From the IMG/VR virus record IMGVR_UViG_3300042465_003411, positions 1 through 34,580 of that record: DNA of 34,580 nucleotides; one strand, given 5' to 3'. The first letter of the stretch is position 1; every line of letters starts with the position of its first letter. Positions 22,230 through 32,372 of the stretch are shown piece by piece. Source of the DNA: a virus. Under the pieces are notes generated by a model, which did not search any database, was not told the origin of the DNA, and worked only from the letters and a program-made list of their open reading frames with translations. The translations under genes and the position numbers were made by a program.

Positions 22230-23222
22230 TTAGAAATCAAGCTTAACTCTAACTAAAGATTCTTTTGTAAAGTCTTTAAGAAGAGGTTTAGACAATTTTG
22301 CTACTGCTAGTAAGTCGTTAGTATCGTTGTAGAATCCTACAGTTGTGATATAGGTCTGAGGTGAGTTAATAAATGCACTGTAAAGAACGTCTCCAGTTGA
22401 TCCTGAAATAAAAGATGGATTTTCTGAGTAGTTAAATTCTGCATTTCTTGATCTTACAAACACATAATCAGATGTTACTGTTTCTTCACTATTTAACTGG
22501 AAGGAAGCTGCTCCTGATCCTGAAATAGCTCTAAATAATCTACCAATGTTGTCTTCATTAATATCTGAAGATCTTGTAGGTTCCAAATTAATTGATTGTG
22601 ATAATGCTAATGGGTTTAAAATAATAGTTGCGATATCTGGTAGGAATAATCCATAAGATCCTGATGAAGCTGAATAACCTGTTCCTGAAAATGCTACTCC
22701 GTTTGAACCGGAAATAATTTGGTATACTCTACCACAGTCTAAATAAGTATCTGTTGATACCATTCCGGAGTTATCAGTTAACTGTAGGTTGTAAGAACCT
22801 GATAGTTTTATATTAAAAGTACCTTTTAAAAGGTGCTCTTTGTATCTTGCTCTATCAATATTAATTGCCCAGAAATCAGATGCTGTTACTGTTCCAAAAA
22901 TAAAGTTTGCATTCTCGTCTCCATAAACTAGGTTGCGGTACTGTCCGTAAACCGTTCTAGTTGGCGATACTCCCGGTACTAAATCATTGAAGTTTGTACT
23001 TCCTGATCCTTGTTTGTTTCCATAAGCAATTGCAAATTGAACTGCTGATCCTGATGCTGTTGATCCTGTCTGGTATACATTCTTATAATAAACATCATTT
23101 GTTGATGTTAGAGAAGATGTAAAGAAAGTGGTTAATGTCGGTGAATTAGTTGACCATGCGGTTGCGGTTACCGAATCTATACTTACTAAAAAGTCTTCTG
23201 CGTCGAGTCTTTTATATGACAT
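22230..23222 (-). CDS. Tail/baseplate-periphery protein, paralogue A, 330 aa
   Basis: This protein starts MSYKRLDAEDFLVSIDSVT and ends with the same C-terminal block as the next gene: NPSFISGSTGDVLYSA, then ITTVGFYNDTNDLLAVAKLS, then KPLLKDF. The middle is a low-charge Ser/Gly-rich beta region with several Y/F-x-S-G-S repeats (YSASSGSYG, LSGSYNLQ). It is likely a virion component. The variable middle with conserved ends would suit a surface or receptor-facing element, but this is inference. It lies 10 nt after the 218-residue gene in the tail block. Confidence 0.7.
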   Translation of the reverse strand: MSYKRLDAEDFLVSIDSVTATAWSTNSPTLTTFFTSSLTSTNDVYYKNVYQTGSTASGSAVQFAIAYGNKQGSGSTNFNDLVPGVSPTRTVYGQYRNLVYGDENANFIFGTVTASDFWAINIDRARYKEHLLKGTFNIKLSGSYNLQLTDNSGMVSTDTYLDCGRVYQIISGSNGVAFSGTGYSASSGSYGLFLPDIATIILNPLALSQSINLEPTRSSDINEDNIGRLFRAISGSGAASFQLNSEETVTSDYVFVRSRNAEFNYSENPSFISGSTGDVLYSAFINSPQTYITTVGFYNDTNDLLAVAKLSKPLLKDFTKESLVRVKLDF

Positions 23223-23232
23223 GCTTTATATC

Positions 23233-23889
23233 TTAGTTTGTTTTAACAATTATTACCGGGATTTGTAATCTTGCTCCAGAATCTCTACCGGTTACTTGTA
23301 AGGTTGCAGACAATGAAGTATTGGATCCAAATAATGTATTTACTGTTGTTGCACTTATATTCAAGGTAGTTCCAATCACTGTCTTGGATACGTTAGTACC
23401 AACTGTAGTTGTAGAATTTGCAGCTACAACGTCTGGTGTGTTAATACCTACCCCTGTGAAGCTATTAAATAACCTTACATCAGAGATTGTGAATGTATAC
23501 CCCGAAGATTCATACAGTGAAGTTTGTGAAAGGTAATTTAAAGTCTGTGGAGTAATTGCAAGACTTGCTCCTTGTTTCAAAGTAATTGAAGAATAACCAA
23601 TATTTAAAACTGGCATTCTTGCAGTTCCTCTAGGTAAGGTTACAAGTTTGTATTTCATTATTTGGGTCTCATCTGGAAATGCTTCTAAAAGAGGCATATT
23701 TTCGATTGCTTCTCCGTAGAATGCAGAACCTGATGGTTGTGATGGATTATAGAGTGTATAATCGATTTCATCATCTGATAATGCAAATTGAGTTATTCTA
23801 AAAGAACCATCGCCTCTGGCAAGAAGTTCTCTTCCTTTCTTTGTTAAGATTGCATCGACTGTGACTGCAGTATTATTTAGGTATGCCAT
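23233..23889 (-). CDS. Conserved tail-region structural protein, 218 aa
   Basis: The N-terminus (VDAILTKKGRELLARGDGSFRITQFALSDDEIDYTLY is a conserved stretch, residues 11 to 47) is one I recall from many uncultured phage structural proteins. An acidic motif (ENMPLLEAFPDE) follows, and then a Ser/Thr-rich beta C-terminal half that ends in RLQIPVIIVK. There is no enzymatic motif. It sits between the giant LamG-domain protein and the paralogous pair, so it is probably part of the baseplate or tail periphery. The ATG at 23889 is preceded by a 32-nt gap with a TATTTATA element, which may mark the start of a sub-operon of tail genes. Confidence 0.65.
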   Translation of the reverse strand: MAYLNNTAVTVDAILTKKGRELLARGDGSFRITQFALSDDEIDYTLYNPSQPSGSAFYGEAIENMPLLEAFPDETQIMKYKLVTLPRGTARMPVLNIGYSSITLKQGASLAITPQTLNYLSQTSLYESSGYTFTISDVRLFNSFTGVGINTPDVVAANSTTTVGTNVSKTVIGTTLNISATTVNTLFGSNTSLSATLQVTGRDSGARLQIPVIIVKTN

Positions 23890-23896
23890 AATATAT

Positions 23897-23904
23897 TATA
23901 AATA
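23897..23904 (-). promoter_or_regulatory. Intergenic TATTTATA element before the 218-aa tail gene
   Basis: The coding strand reads CATATTTATAATATATT followed by the ATG, with the octamer ending 7 nt before the start codon, in the 32-nt gap after the 1700-residue gene. It is one of the eight junction elements. Confidence 0.4.
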
Positions 23905-23921
23905 TGTGAATGTATGAACTT

Positions 23922-26900
23922 TTATGAAATAAGGCCAGCTGCTTTTGCTATCCCTATAGGATCGTAGTTTGGATTAAAATTTGAAGGTATTAATAAGCCG
24001 ACTTCTCCCGAGGTTACATTGATCTGTGGGTTGGTTGTAACGACTACTGAAGTTTCATCTGAGATGCGTCTAAAGATTCTAAAGTTTTGGTTATAGTTAA
24101 TGGATCCTCCGAAACTGTTGTATATTGGATCAAAACTTGAAGTAATTGTAGGGATTACACTTAATGAACTTGTTGCGGAAGCTGTTGTAAAGGTTGGAGT
24201 ATTTATTATGTTAAATAGTAGTAATCCAGTAAATGTATTATCTAGGGATCCGCTATCTGAAGAAGAACCTGTAGTTCCGAATCTGATATAATCGTATTTC
24301 TGAATAGGGAATAAAGTGTCTTTATATAAGGTTATTCCTTTATTTTCATCATTGCTTGTAGGGTATGTGTTTGTTTTTTTATTGTAGAAGAAAAAGTTCT
24401 GATCTATAGAATCTGGTTTAAAATATTGTATACTACCTAAACTATTATCTACGTCAGTTAGAAAAGGGTAGAGCCAGTATTGATTATTGTCAGTAAATTG
24501 TAAAGAACTTGCAGTTGTAAAGAAAACAGGTGTCTTTACCGTATTTAAAGCGTTGGTCCATTTTACACTGTATTGTGGTGTATTCGAGCCTGAGTTGTAA
24601 ATTATAGTTTGGTACTTTGCTCCACCCTCCACTACTACTAAATTGTTAAAAGTATTTTGATTACTTACGTCTTTTGAATAAGCAGTAGCAGTAGTTCCGC
24701 TTTTAAAGATATTAGATACAAAACTCAAATACTGATTATCTCCTGCGAGCGGATATACTTGTCCAGTTATGTCAACAATACTGATTAATTTAAAATTACT
24801 CCCTCCTGGGTATTCAGGGTCTGCGGAAGTATTATTAGAGAACACTGCGAAGTAATCCGAATGGTTATCAATCACTGCTTCCTGCCCGTATGAAATATCT
24901 CCTGGAGTATAGGAGTTGTAAGTAGCACTTGTCAATTTAGTTCCTGAATATCTAGCGCCTACCCATGCACTCCCAGATACATAATTTGAATCTTGAACCT
25001 GTGCATATAGGGCAGACTCACTTATAATTGTTCCAAAATTTACAGGGTTTGCAGCGTCTTGAGAATAATCAACGTCGTAGTATAAATTTGACACTCTATT
25101 TGAGTATACATTATTTAATAAACTATTATAATCAGAATACTGGTTGATATTTCCTGGGAAGTTCTGCTGAGTGAAGACTGTAGGGTCTAGGTAGTAGGTT
25201 GATTGTGCAGATAGGTTATTTATTGTGATGTTCCACTCTGTATTTATATTATCTAAGAAATCTATAGAAGTTGTATCTCCTACTGCATCTGCGGATGCTG
25301 AGAAGGTTACTTTATAGTTGATTCCAGGTTGTAGATACACGTTACTTAATGTGTAGTAGTTATTAAAATATACATCTGTAGTGATTGTTCCACCAGGGTT
25401 ATAGGAGTGATTAAATGTATTAACTATAGTATTATTTATAGTATCTACTAAGTAGTAGTCTATATTAAAGTAGCTTGGATCTTCTCCATTAGGGTAAAAG
25501 GTTCCAGATATATTTAAAGTTAAATCACTTACGGTGTTGTAGATTGGAGAGTATGTGTATGTACCGGTATTGTAGGTAGGTTTAATACTGTTAACGTCTG
25601 AAAATGCTATAGTACCTGTAGATCTATATGCTCCACCTGCATTCGTTGCCAATACTGTTGTCTGGGTTCCAGAAAGCCCTACATTTAGGTTTTGTAAATC
25701 TGGTATACCTACTCTAAAAGCTGCTCCAAGAAGTGGATTGTCTTGTAGTTTATTTCTAATTGCATCAATAGTTGATCCAGAATATTCTCCATTAAAGAAT
25801 TCGTACTCAGAAGAATTGATTTGATTTACAATACCTGCTTTAGTGTTTAAAGAAGATGACCATGATTGTGATATATTCACCCAGTTGTTAACTGATCCTG
25901 CTGGACCTCCTGTGAATACCTCGATAGACCCTGTTTGATAGTTTCTAGGGAGAGAAGTAACAGAACCCGTGTATTCTGGTTGAGTGTAATCAACTTGTGC
26001 TGGTCTTAATCTGTTTCTTTCAAGCAAATGTTGTTTAATAACCACACCCGCTGATACTCCAGCTCTTGCTGGAATAAAATCCTTAACCATTCTAAAGACT
26101 GCGTTATCAAAATATTTTACAAGTCTCATATAGTCATTCCAATTATAGGAGTCTGAATATTTTTGAAAGTAATTATTTGATAATGCTTCTAAGTTTAGGT
26201 AGGTAGGTAAATCTGAGTTTATATCTCTAGGATCTCCGATGTATTCTCCAATATTAAAATAACCTAAAGAAGAATTTATGTCTTCATTTATTTCGTTCTG
26301 TGGTGATAGAGCAATCTCAACATAGTTTACATCCCTTGTAAAACTATTATCGGAGGAAGGAGTTTGTTGTATTGATCTTAAAGGAGATAGTACTGTATTT
26401 TCCGGAAGGTTAGTAGATCCTGTTGTGGGTAGTGTTATGCTTGCTAAGTGAATCTTATCTGATATTGCATTTTGAATTCCTGCGGAAACTTGATCGTAAA
26501 ATACTGTCTCTACATTTGTTTGGAAAGTAGGGTTATTCTTATAATAGAATGCACTTGTTCCTATAAAAGAAGAAGTAGTTACCCAGGTACCAGATACTTT
26601 TGGATGTACTGAGAAAGATGCTGTATAAAGTTCTCCTCCTAATGTAGCTCTAAAGGTTAACTCTTCTGCTGAACTGTTTATGTTATTGCCTTCGATAGAA
26701 TTAGGATTCATTACGTAGTCATCAAATACGCTTTCACTTAATGCGTTTTTATAATATCTGATTTCTTGTAATGAGCCTGAGAATATTTTAGCAGAGAAAG
26801 AGGAACTAGCGAAATAAGATTCTGTTGCTATGCTCCAGCCGTTAGATGCACTTATACTTGCTTCTCCTTGAAATCCTAAAGTATTTCCGTCTACTCCGTT

Positions 26901-29024
26901 GTAGATTTTATTCTTAGCGTAGATTGTAAAGTTAGAACTTCCTTCATTATTAATTAATACAGACCACCATCCACTATCAAAGAACGGTAGGTAAATACTT
27001 GCAGTAGTGTTTAGATCTGAGCTTGAAGGATAAAATTCTAGGGTTCCATATTGGTATTCTGGATTTACTGTAGATCCTGAATAGGAACCTGTTAGTGTTC
27101 CGGAGCCTGTGTATCTTAGTAATAAACCTACTCCGGTATTAGTAGACCATAAACTTTGTGAGTAATATGTTGAAGCAGGTAAACCTGGTGTTTTAAACCT
27201 AAACTCAACTGCATTGGGTTTATTATCGGCTGCACCCCAGCTAGTGTTTAAACTGAAAGATGAAGAAACATAATTTGTTCCTAGGGTTGAAAAAACGTAA
27301 CTAAATTCTGACTGCCAGTTATCCCAGGTATTACTATTCTGATCTTTACCTCCAAATTCATTAATTCTTAAAATTGTATCTGGTATACCAAAACAATTTA
27401 ACAGTACCTTAAGACCTGCTATTGTCCCTTTTTTCTTAAGTAGGAAAGGTAGGTTATGATAAAGTCTTTTATATACTAGTTTCTGTGCATCATTAAATGG
27501 TGTTGTATCCGCAGAAGCTGTTACGTAGTTTGTAATTAATTCACTTCCGGTTGGTGGTAGAGTTGATCCACCTGGGGATATTCCTAAGTAAGATGTGTAT
27601 AAATCTCCATTTGAGAAATTACTCTCATATAAAGTTACTCCGTAGGATCTTAATGCATCTGCAACTAAATCCACAGAAATTCCTCCCCCTAAACTATTAT
27701 CACTATCCTGTCTATTCTCAATAGCTTTTGTATATAACCAGATTTGATCAAACATCTGACCTACTTCTTCATTGAAAAGTTTAAATTGGTCATTATCAGA
27801 ATCTTCTATTATATAATTTGGGTAAATATTGTAAATGTAATTCTGATTGAATTCATCATATAGAGAGCCAGAATCTAATTGAGCTGTATACCAGCTTAAA
27901 ACTTGTGCGGATCCTGTCGAGAATAAAGTATACGGCTTTGTTGAAGTTGATTTCGGCCATGCTGTTGAGCTTGATTCATAATACAAATAATAATCATACC
28001 CATCAAAATTAGTTATTAGTTTATTAATTTCTCCTTGGTAGATTGCTTTACTTGCTGATACTTCTATGGTATTTGTTAAGGTACTTAATGTTGCGATTTG
28101 ACTATTATAATTCTCAATTTGAGAAGCTTTATAATAGAAATTTATTAATCTCTGTTCAGCAGAACTAAAGAATATAAAATTTTCAAAGTTTGAATAATCA
28201 GTATTAAGTTCTGCTCTTCTTTCAACTAAAATGCTTCTTAACTGGTCTGTTAGACTAGCAGAAGGTGCGTTTAGTAATGTAGAGAAATTTTGAAACTCAG
28301 TTGAGTTGTTGGTTACTTGTTGTAATTTAATATTTAAATTAGGCCCTTGTAAGAAGATTCTATCGTCAAAGAAGATTTCCTCTTGTGGGTATTCAACACT
28401 GTAAGCTACAGGTTCGGATATTTTTTCTACAAAGGTAAGATTGGACTTAGTCCCTAAGTCTGAGGGGAGTGGTTCGTATAGTTTTATTAAGATTGTACCG
28501 TTATCATACCCTACATTAACTGCGAGAAGTAAAGTATCGGATCCAAAATCTAAATAAATGCCCTTAAATAAATCTCCAGTATTTAAAGCAGCTTTTAGAG
28601 TCTCAGAGGTTGTTTGTGTTTGTGTTTCTGTGAAAGAGGAGTTAGTAATTCTTAACTCTGTTCTATCAGAGGATATTGCAGAAATATAAAATAAAGGATT
28701 ACCTGTTATACTTGGTTTTAGAAAATTATAATTTAACTGGTAGTTTCCTTGTAAGTATCCATTTTGTGTTAGGTCCAGAATAGGATCTAAATTTAATTGT
28801 GTTATGTTATTCCCTACAACTCTTCCGCTTGTAACGGAATAATTTGTTGTTAACTGCCTGAGTAATGTTCCAGAACTATCGTAGATATAAGCCTGTATAA
28901 TATCAGTATCTACATTGAAAATATTCTGTAATGTAATATTGGAAATATTAGAACTATCAACCGGGGTAATTTCTTGTCCGGTAGCGTTAGGCGGTGTTAT
29001 AGGAAGTAGTACTGGTGTAGCCAT
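23922..29024 (-). CDS. Giant tail/baseplate protein with LamG-like domain, 1700 aa
   Basis: This is the longest gene in the window. Residues 1-230 look like beta-rich N-terminal domains. Residues 430-560 form a helical conserved region with KRLYHNLPFLLKKKGTIAG near 519 and FGIPDTILRINEFGG near 545, a block found in large baseplate-associated proteins of uncultured phages and reminiscent of P2 gpI-type tail proteins. Residues about 603-775 are a concanavalin/LamG-like lectin domain (VEFRFKTPGL, GWWSVLINNEG, FSGSLQEIRYYKNALSE). The remaining 900 residues are Ser/Thr/Asn-rich beta repeats. A glycan-binding arm or wedge-periphery role is inferred. The start overlaps the preceding stop by 1 nt. 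No peptidase or lyase motif is seen. Confidence 0.75.
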   Translation of the reverse strand: MATPVLLPITPPNATGQEITPVDSSNISNITLQNIFNVDTDIIQAYIYDSSGTLLRQLTTNYSVTSGRVVGNNITQLNLDPILDLTQNGYLQGNYQLNYNFLKPSITGNPLFYISAISSDRTELRITNSSFTETQTQTTSETLKAALNTGDLFKGIYLDFGSDTLLLAVNVGYDNGTILIKLYEPLPSDLGTKSNLTFVEKISEPVAYSVEYPQEEIFFDDRIFLQGPNLNIKLQQVTNNSTEFQNFSTLLNAPSASLTDQLRSILVERRAELNTDYSNFENFIFFSSAEQRLINFYYKASQIENYNSQIATLSTLTNTIEVSASKAIYQGEINKLITNFDGYDYYLYYESSSTAWPKSTSTKPYTLFSTGSAQVLSWYTAQLDSGSLYDEFNQNYIYNIYPNYIIEDSDNDQFKLFNEEVGQMFDQIWLYTKAIENRQDSDNSLGGGISVDLVADALRSYGVTLYESNFSNGDLYTSYLGISPGGSTLPPTGSELITNYVTASADTTPFNDAQKLVYKRLYHNLPFLLKKKGTIAGLKVLLNCFGIPDTILRINEFGGKDQNSNTWDNWQSEFSYVFSTLGTNYVSSSFSLNTSWGAADNKPNAVEFRFKTPGLPASTYYSQSLWSTNTGVGLLLRYTGSGTLTGSYSGSTVNPEYQYGTLEFYPSSSDLNTTASIYLPFFDSGWWSVLINNEGSSNFTIYAKNKIYNGVDGNTLGFQGEASISASNGWSIATESYFASSSFSAKIFSGSLQEIRYYKNALSESVFDDYVMNPNSIEGNNINSSAEELTFRATLGGELYTASFSVHPKVSGTWVTTSSFIGTSAFYYKNNPTFQTNVETVFYDQVSAGIQNAISDKIHLASITLPTTGSTNLPENTVLSPLRSIQQTPSSDNSFTRDVNYVEIALSPQNEINEDINSSLGYFNIGEYIGDPRDINSDLPTYLNLEALSNNYFQKYSDSYNWNDYMRLVKYFDNAVFRMVKDFIPARAGVSAGVVIKQHLLERNRLRPAQVDYTQPEYTGSVTSLPRNYQTGSIEVFTGGPAGSVNNWVNISQSWSSSLNTKAGIVNQINSSEYEFFNGEYSGSTIDAIRNKLQDNPLLGAAFRVGIPDLQNLNVGLSGTQTTVLATNAGGAYRSTGTIAFSDVNSIKPTYNTGTYTYSPIYNTVSDLTLNISGTFYPNGEDPSYFNIDYYLVDTINNTIVNTFNHSYNPGGTITTDVYFNNYYTLSNVYLQPGINYKVTFSASADAVGDTTSIDFLDNINTEWNITINNLSAQSTYYLDPTVFTQQNFPGNINQYSDYNSLLNNVYSNRVSNLYYDVDYSQDAANPVNFGTIISESALYAQVQDSNYVSGSAWVGARYSGTKLTSATYNSYTPGDISYGQEAVIDNHSDYFAVFSNNTSADPEYPGGSNFKLISIVDITGQVYPLAGDNQYLSFVSNIFKSGTTATAYSKDVSNQNTFNNLVVVEGGAKYQTIIYNSGSNTPQYSVKWTNALNTVKTPVFFTTASSLQFTDNNQYWLYPFLTDVDNSLGSIQYFKPDSIDQNFFFYNKKTNTYPTSNDENKGITLYKDTLFPIQKYDYIRFGTTGSSSDSGSLDNTFTGLLLFNIINTPTFTTASATSSLSVIPTITSSFDPIYNSFGGSINYNQNFRIFRRISDETSVVVTTNPQINVTSGEVGLLIPSNFNPNYDPIGIAKAAGLIS

Positions 29025-29374
29025 TATTGTGCTGGGGTTAATGTAAGTATTGCTTGTTGTAATTGCAAGTTCTCCTGTCTTAGATTAGTTATTTCTGCTT
29101 GTAGTGCTTCGATTTCTAAATTAGTAGAAGCTCCTCCAATATACTCTGAGCTTTGTTTAACTAGGTATTCGTGTGAATTGGTTTCCCCTGTTTTTGGTAT
29201 TTGGTAGAAAAGTGTGTTGTAGGCATCGAAGAATTCAGGTATTGTTATAGTGTTAACAACTGCTGATGCTGTGGTGGTTGCTTGTGTACCAAATTCGGTA
29301 AAAGTAGTGTTAACTGTGTTGTTTAATTCTACTCTGTTATACCCTACTACTTCTATATTGATTGTTTCTGCCAT
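29024..29374 (-). CDS. Coiled-coil tail-region protein, 116 aa
   Basis: The first 75 residues are a beta-rich domain (INIEVVGYNRVELNNTVNTT). The last 35 are a clear leucine-zipper-like coiled coil (LEIEALQAEITNLRQENLQL). Such a layout suits a small trimeric or dimeric connector in a baseplate or fibre. It overlaps its neighbours by 1 nt at both ends, so it is translated with the DNRLRE-like and giant tail proteins, probably in matched amounts. I recognise no family. Confidence 0.65.
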   Translation of the reverse strand: MAETINIEVVGYNRVELNNTVNTTFTEFGTQATTTASAVVNTITIPEFFDAYNTLFYQIPKTGETNSHEYLVKQSSEYIGGASTNLEIEALQAEITNLRQENLQLQQAILTLTPAQ

Positions 29375-30501
29375 TACCCGTTTACAACTTTAAATACATT
29401 TTCTTCATCAAATACAATTGTAGAATTTCCTATAGTACTTTGTATTAATATTTTATAATACCTTTCTGGTTCTAACCCGTTCATATACAGGATGAAGTAA
29501 TTTCCTGTAGAGTCACAGCTTAACTTAGTATACGTAGTATCATAATCAATTACATATTCATCAGTATCTAAGTCTTTAATAGCATAAAAAGATGCTGTAG
29601 GCAGTGCATAATTATCTGTATAAACAGATGCTGTTTGCCATACTCTTACTGGGTAGGTCGGTCTTGCATTTACTCTAAATACGTTTATACTACTTGAGTA
29701 AAAAGTACCGGGGTTATTAGCGATTAAAACAGTTGCCGGTAGTGTTGTTAATGTACTTAAACTACCTACATTATAAGAGAAGTCATTCCATTTAATTTCT
29801 AACTGCGGTGGGTAGATTGTATGAGTATCTCTAGAGAAGAATTGTAAAGTTACGCTTCCTAGAATATTATCAATAAATTCCTGAGAACTGCTCTGTCTAA
29901 TAATCACTCCATAGTTCTGAAAAGCGCTTGAAGACCAATTAGTAACTATCGATGTAATGTTTGTGTTTACGTCTAAATCAGAATAGTAAGTAAAGCTTTG
30001 ACTTGCTTGAGACGCTGTATACCAGACTCCTCCTCCTGATGAATCTGGGTTTTTAACTAAATTAAATGATGCTGTAGTTCCTGATGCAAATCCAGAAGTT
30101 GTCCATGGGTTACTTCCAGAATAAGATTTATAAACCCAAGAGACACCGTTTGCTGTTTCAGGTGAATCTAAAAACTTACCTGTACCCATTGCCCAGTCTT
30201 CTGCTAAGGCATTGATGTTTAGGGTAGTTGTATTGGATAACCCTGTTGAATTTGCTACAAAGCATCTAAGGTTAGCTTGCCATGATGCAGCTTTAATATT
30301 AGAACTAAATAGAGATTGTATCTCTGCTTGATTGAACTTGATTAAGAATCTAGAAGCTTGTGGGTTTGTTCCGTTAACTTGTAGTTGGGAGGTTTTATAG
30401 TTGCTAGATGCTTCTAAGATTTCATCCAATCCGGTATTCATTGTAGAGTATCCGGAATAGATAGTTGCGTCTGCGGTTGGGAATAGTTTATATACGGCCA
30501 T
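29374..30501 (-). CDS. DNRLRE-like beta-sandwich virion protein, 375 aa
   Basis: The N-terminal 240 residues follow the DNRLRE/carbohydrate-binding-type beta-sandwich pattern: FPTADATIYSGYSTMNTG, then RFLIKFNQAEIQSL, ALAEDWAMGTGKFLD, and near 225 a closing strand block with PPQLEIKWND. A second beta domain (about 250-375, with TLPATVLIANNPG and FRVNARPTYPVRVW) completes it. Proteins of this sort near gp6-like genes are likely baseplate wedge or fibre-attachment parts. The start follows the gp6-like gene by 11 nt. Exact partner and ligand are not seen. Confidence 0.65.
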   Translation of the reverse strand: MAVYKLFPTADATIYSGYSTMNTGLDEILEASSNYKTSQLQVNGTNPQASRFLIKFNQAEIQSLFSSNIKAASWQANLRCFVANSTGLSNTTTLNINALAEDWAMGTGKFLDSPETANGVSWVYKSYSGSNPWTTSGFASGTTASFNLVKNPDSSGGGVWYTASQASQSFTYYSDLDVNTNITSIVTNWSSSAFQNYGVIIRQSSSQEFIDNILGSVTLQFFSRDTHTIYPPQLEIKWNDFSYNVGSLSTLTTLPATVLIANNPGTFYSSSINVFRVNARPTYPVRVWQTASVYTDNYALPTASFYAIKDLDTDEYVIDYDTTYTKLSCDSTGNYFILYMNGLEPERYYKILIQSTIGNSTIVFDEENVFKVVNG

Positions 30502-30512
30502 TTTCTTCTATA

Positions 30513-32372
30513 TTATAAAGGTACTACTCTTCCTTTAATATCTGTATCTGGATATTTAACTTCAAAAATACTTGGATCTAAAGAAGGATATACAACATTG
30601 TTTTGTGTTGCTGTGGAGAGATCATAAGAGTATTTTGAATACCCTAAAGCTTCTCCCGATTTGTTTGTTAGATTTACTGATTTAACAGTTTGTACTCCTG
30701 GTATTTTATCTAGTAAAATATTTAAATCTTTTATTAAGATTGGTTGGTTAAATTGCCAATTTTCAATATTAAAATAACCTCTAAGTTCTGTCAAACAATT
30801 TATTAAAACTTCGTTATTATTGAAGCTAGGTCTAACTACTATTTCAAAATCTACGCCAATGTTAATTGCAAAGCCGTCTTTTATAGTCACTCTATCCCCT
30901 ACTATTCTATATTCAGATAGGTAGGTTGATAAGTTTTGTTTAACTGCACTAGATACTGTCCTTAAGTGTTTATTTGAATTATACCCTAACACATAGAGTG
31001 TTAAAGTACTTGGTATCTCTCCCGGCATTAGAACTTGGTTCGCTTTAGTCGGTTCAACAAATGCTTTAGCAATTGAGCCATAATTTGAAGGCATTGATAA
31101 TGATCTAATCAAATAATCATTTGGTGTAACGTTCCTTAATTGTGATTGATATGCAACTAAAGTATTTTGTCTAATCTCTTCTAAAGTATCACCGCCTGCT
31201 CCTCCATCTGCTGCCTTATTGTTACTAACGGCGATTGTAGCGAAGATATAATTTGCAGTTGCAGAATTTAAATTATTACCTATAAATGAAATCCCTGTTG
31301 CAGAATTTAGAGTATTCACGGTATTAGCTTCTACGTTTGCAGTTACTCCTCCTCCGGTTAAATACCGAATAGTAAGGGTTGTATTAGCAGGTGCTATACC
31401 GTAAGTATCAGTGAAAAGGAAGTTTGTAGGATCGAATGCGGTTGTAAGTTTAGATTGTTCATATGGTAATCCAATACCTACATTGTTTGCATTCGGGGTT
31501 ATAGCTTCATCCACATCCCCTGTTGTTCCTGCTCCAAATTGTATATCTAAATTAGTATTAGATCTAAAACGTGTTACAAAGCGTCTAGATTTTTTATCTA
31601 ATTGTAGAATATAAGGTGCATCAGTGTCTTGGTATGAATTAGGATCATTAGGGTTAGTATTCTTTATACTGTTGAATACCATCTCTTGTCCTAAGTATGG
31701 GACTTCATACCAGGTATTACCTTCTGAATCAGTTATATCTAATACTTGAATTATATCAGGGGTTGTTAGAGTAACGGTTGAAAATGATTGAGGTGCTCCG
31801 AAGGTGAAAGTTTGTGTCTGTATTTCAGCGGAGATTGCTTTTCTTGTTTTCTTTAGTAAGTAGTACTGCGGGTTACCGGCAGAGATTTGGTATACAGAGA
31901 TTTCTGTTGGATCTAGAGAACTAGAAACTGTAAAGTCTACGTTACCTTGTACTAGGAAATTTGAGGAGCCACCTGCACTTCTTACTTGTGTATTCTCAGG
32001 GAAGTATAAAGCATAATCGAAATCCGGTATGTAGGTAGAACCTGAAAGTTTAGCTGGTAGTTGCTGATAGAAATCAATATCAACTGTGGCAGCTTTTGTA
32101 ACTTTTGGTTTATACCCTAGCATGTAAGCTAGGTTGTAGAGACTCTCTTCCTGTTTTGCATATTGTAGGAATGTTTCCTGTATTTGGTTATCTAAATAAA
32201 AAGATAGTACGTCTCCAACATACGCAGATGTTTCCATGAACATCATACCAGGGGATGTAGCACTAAAATCATTGTACGTATTTGGAAAATACGTCTTAGT
32301 AAAATCTACTAAGAGGTTTTTTAATCCTACAAAGTCCCTATTAAAATATTTTATGTCTTTATTTTCAGCCAT
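30513..32372 (-). CDS. 6: Baseplate wedge protein, gp6-like (Baseplate J family), 619 aa
   Basis: The N-terminus (DIKYFNRDFVGLKNLLVDF, then TYNDFSATSPGMMFMETSAY with VGDVLSFYLDNQIQE) is the hallmark of T4 gp6-type wedge proteins. A central region near 385-430 contains LEEIRQNTLVAYQSQLRNVT and NDYLIRSLSMPSNYGSIAKA, the Baseplate J-like signature. The C-terminus includes GVDFEIVVRPSFNNN and LDKIPGVQTVKSVNL. gp6 dimers form the ring of the contractile-tail baseplate that is rearranged on contraction. The length is close to T4 gp6 (660). It overlaps the gp25-like gene by 8 nt. This strongly supports a myovirus-type contractile tail. Confidence 0.9.
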   Translation of the reverse strand: MAENKDIKYFNRDFVGLKNLLVDFTKTYFPNTYNDFSATSPGMMFMETSAYVGDVLSFYLDNQIQETFLQYAKQEESLYNLAYMLGYKPKVTKAATVDIDFYQQLPAKLSGSTYIPDFDYALYFPENTQVRSAGGSSNFLVQGNVDFTVSSSLDPTEISVYQISAGNPQYYLLKKTRKAISAEIQTQTFTFGAPQSFSTVTLTTPDIIQVLDITDSEGNTWYEVPYLGQEMVFNSIKNTNPNDPNSYQDTDAPYILQLDKKSRRFVTRFRSNTNLDIQFGAGTTGDVDEAITPNANNVGIGLPYEQSKLTTAFDPTNFLFTDTYGIAPANTTLTIRYLTGGGVTANVEANTVNTLNSATGISFIGNNLNSATANYIFATIAVSNNKAADGGAGGDTLEEIRQNTLVAYQSQLRNVTPNDYLIRSLSMPSNYGSIAKAFVEPTKANQVLMPGEIPSTLTLYVLGYNSNKHLRTVSSAVKQNLSTYLSEYRIVGDRVTIKDGFAINIGVDFEIVVRPSFNNNEVLINCLTELRGYFNIENWQFNQPILIKDLNILLDKIPGVQTVKSVNLTNKSGEALGYSKYSYDLSTATQNNVVYPSLDPSIFEVKYPDTDIKGRVVPL

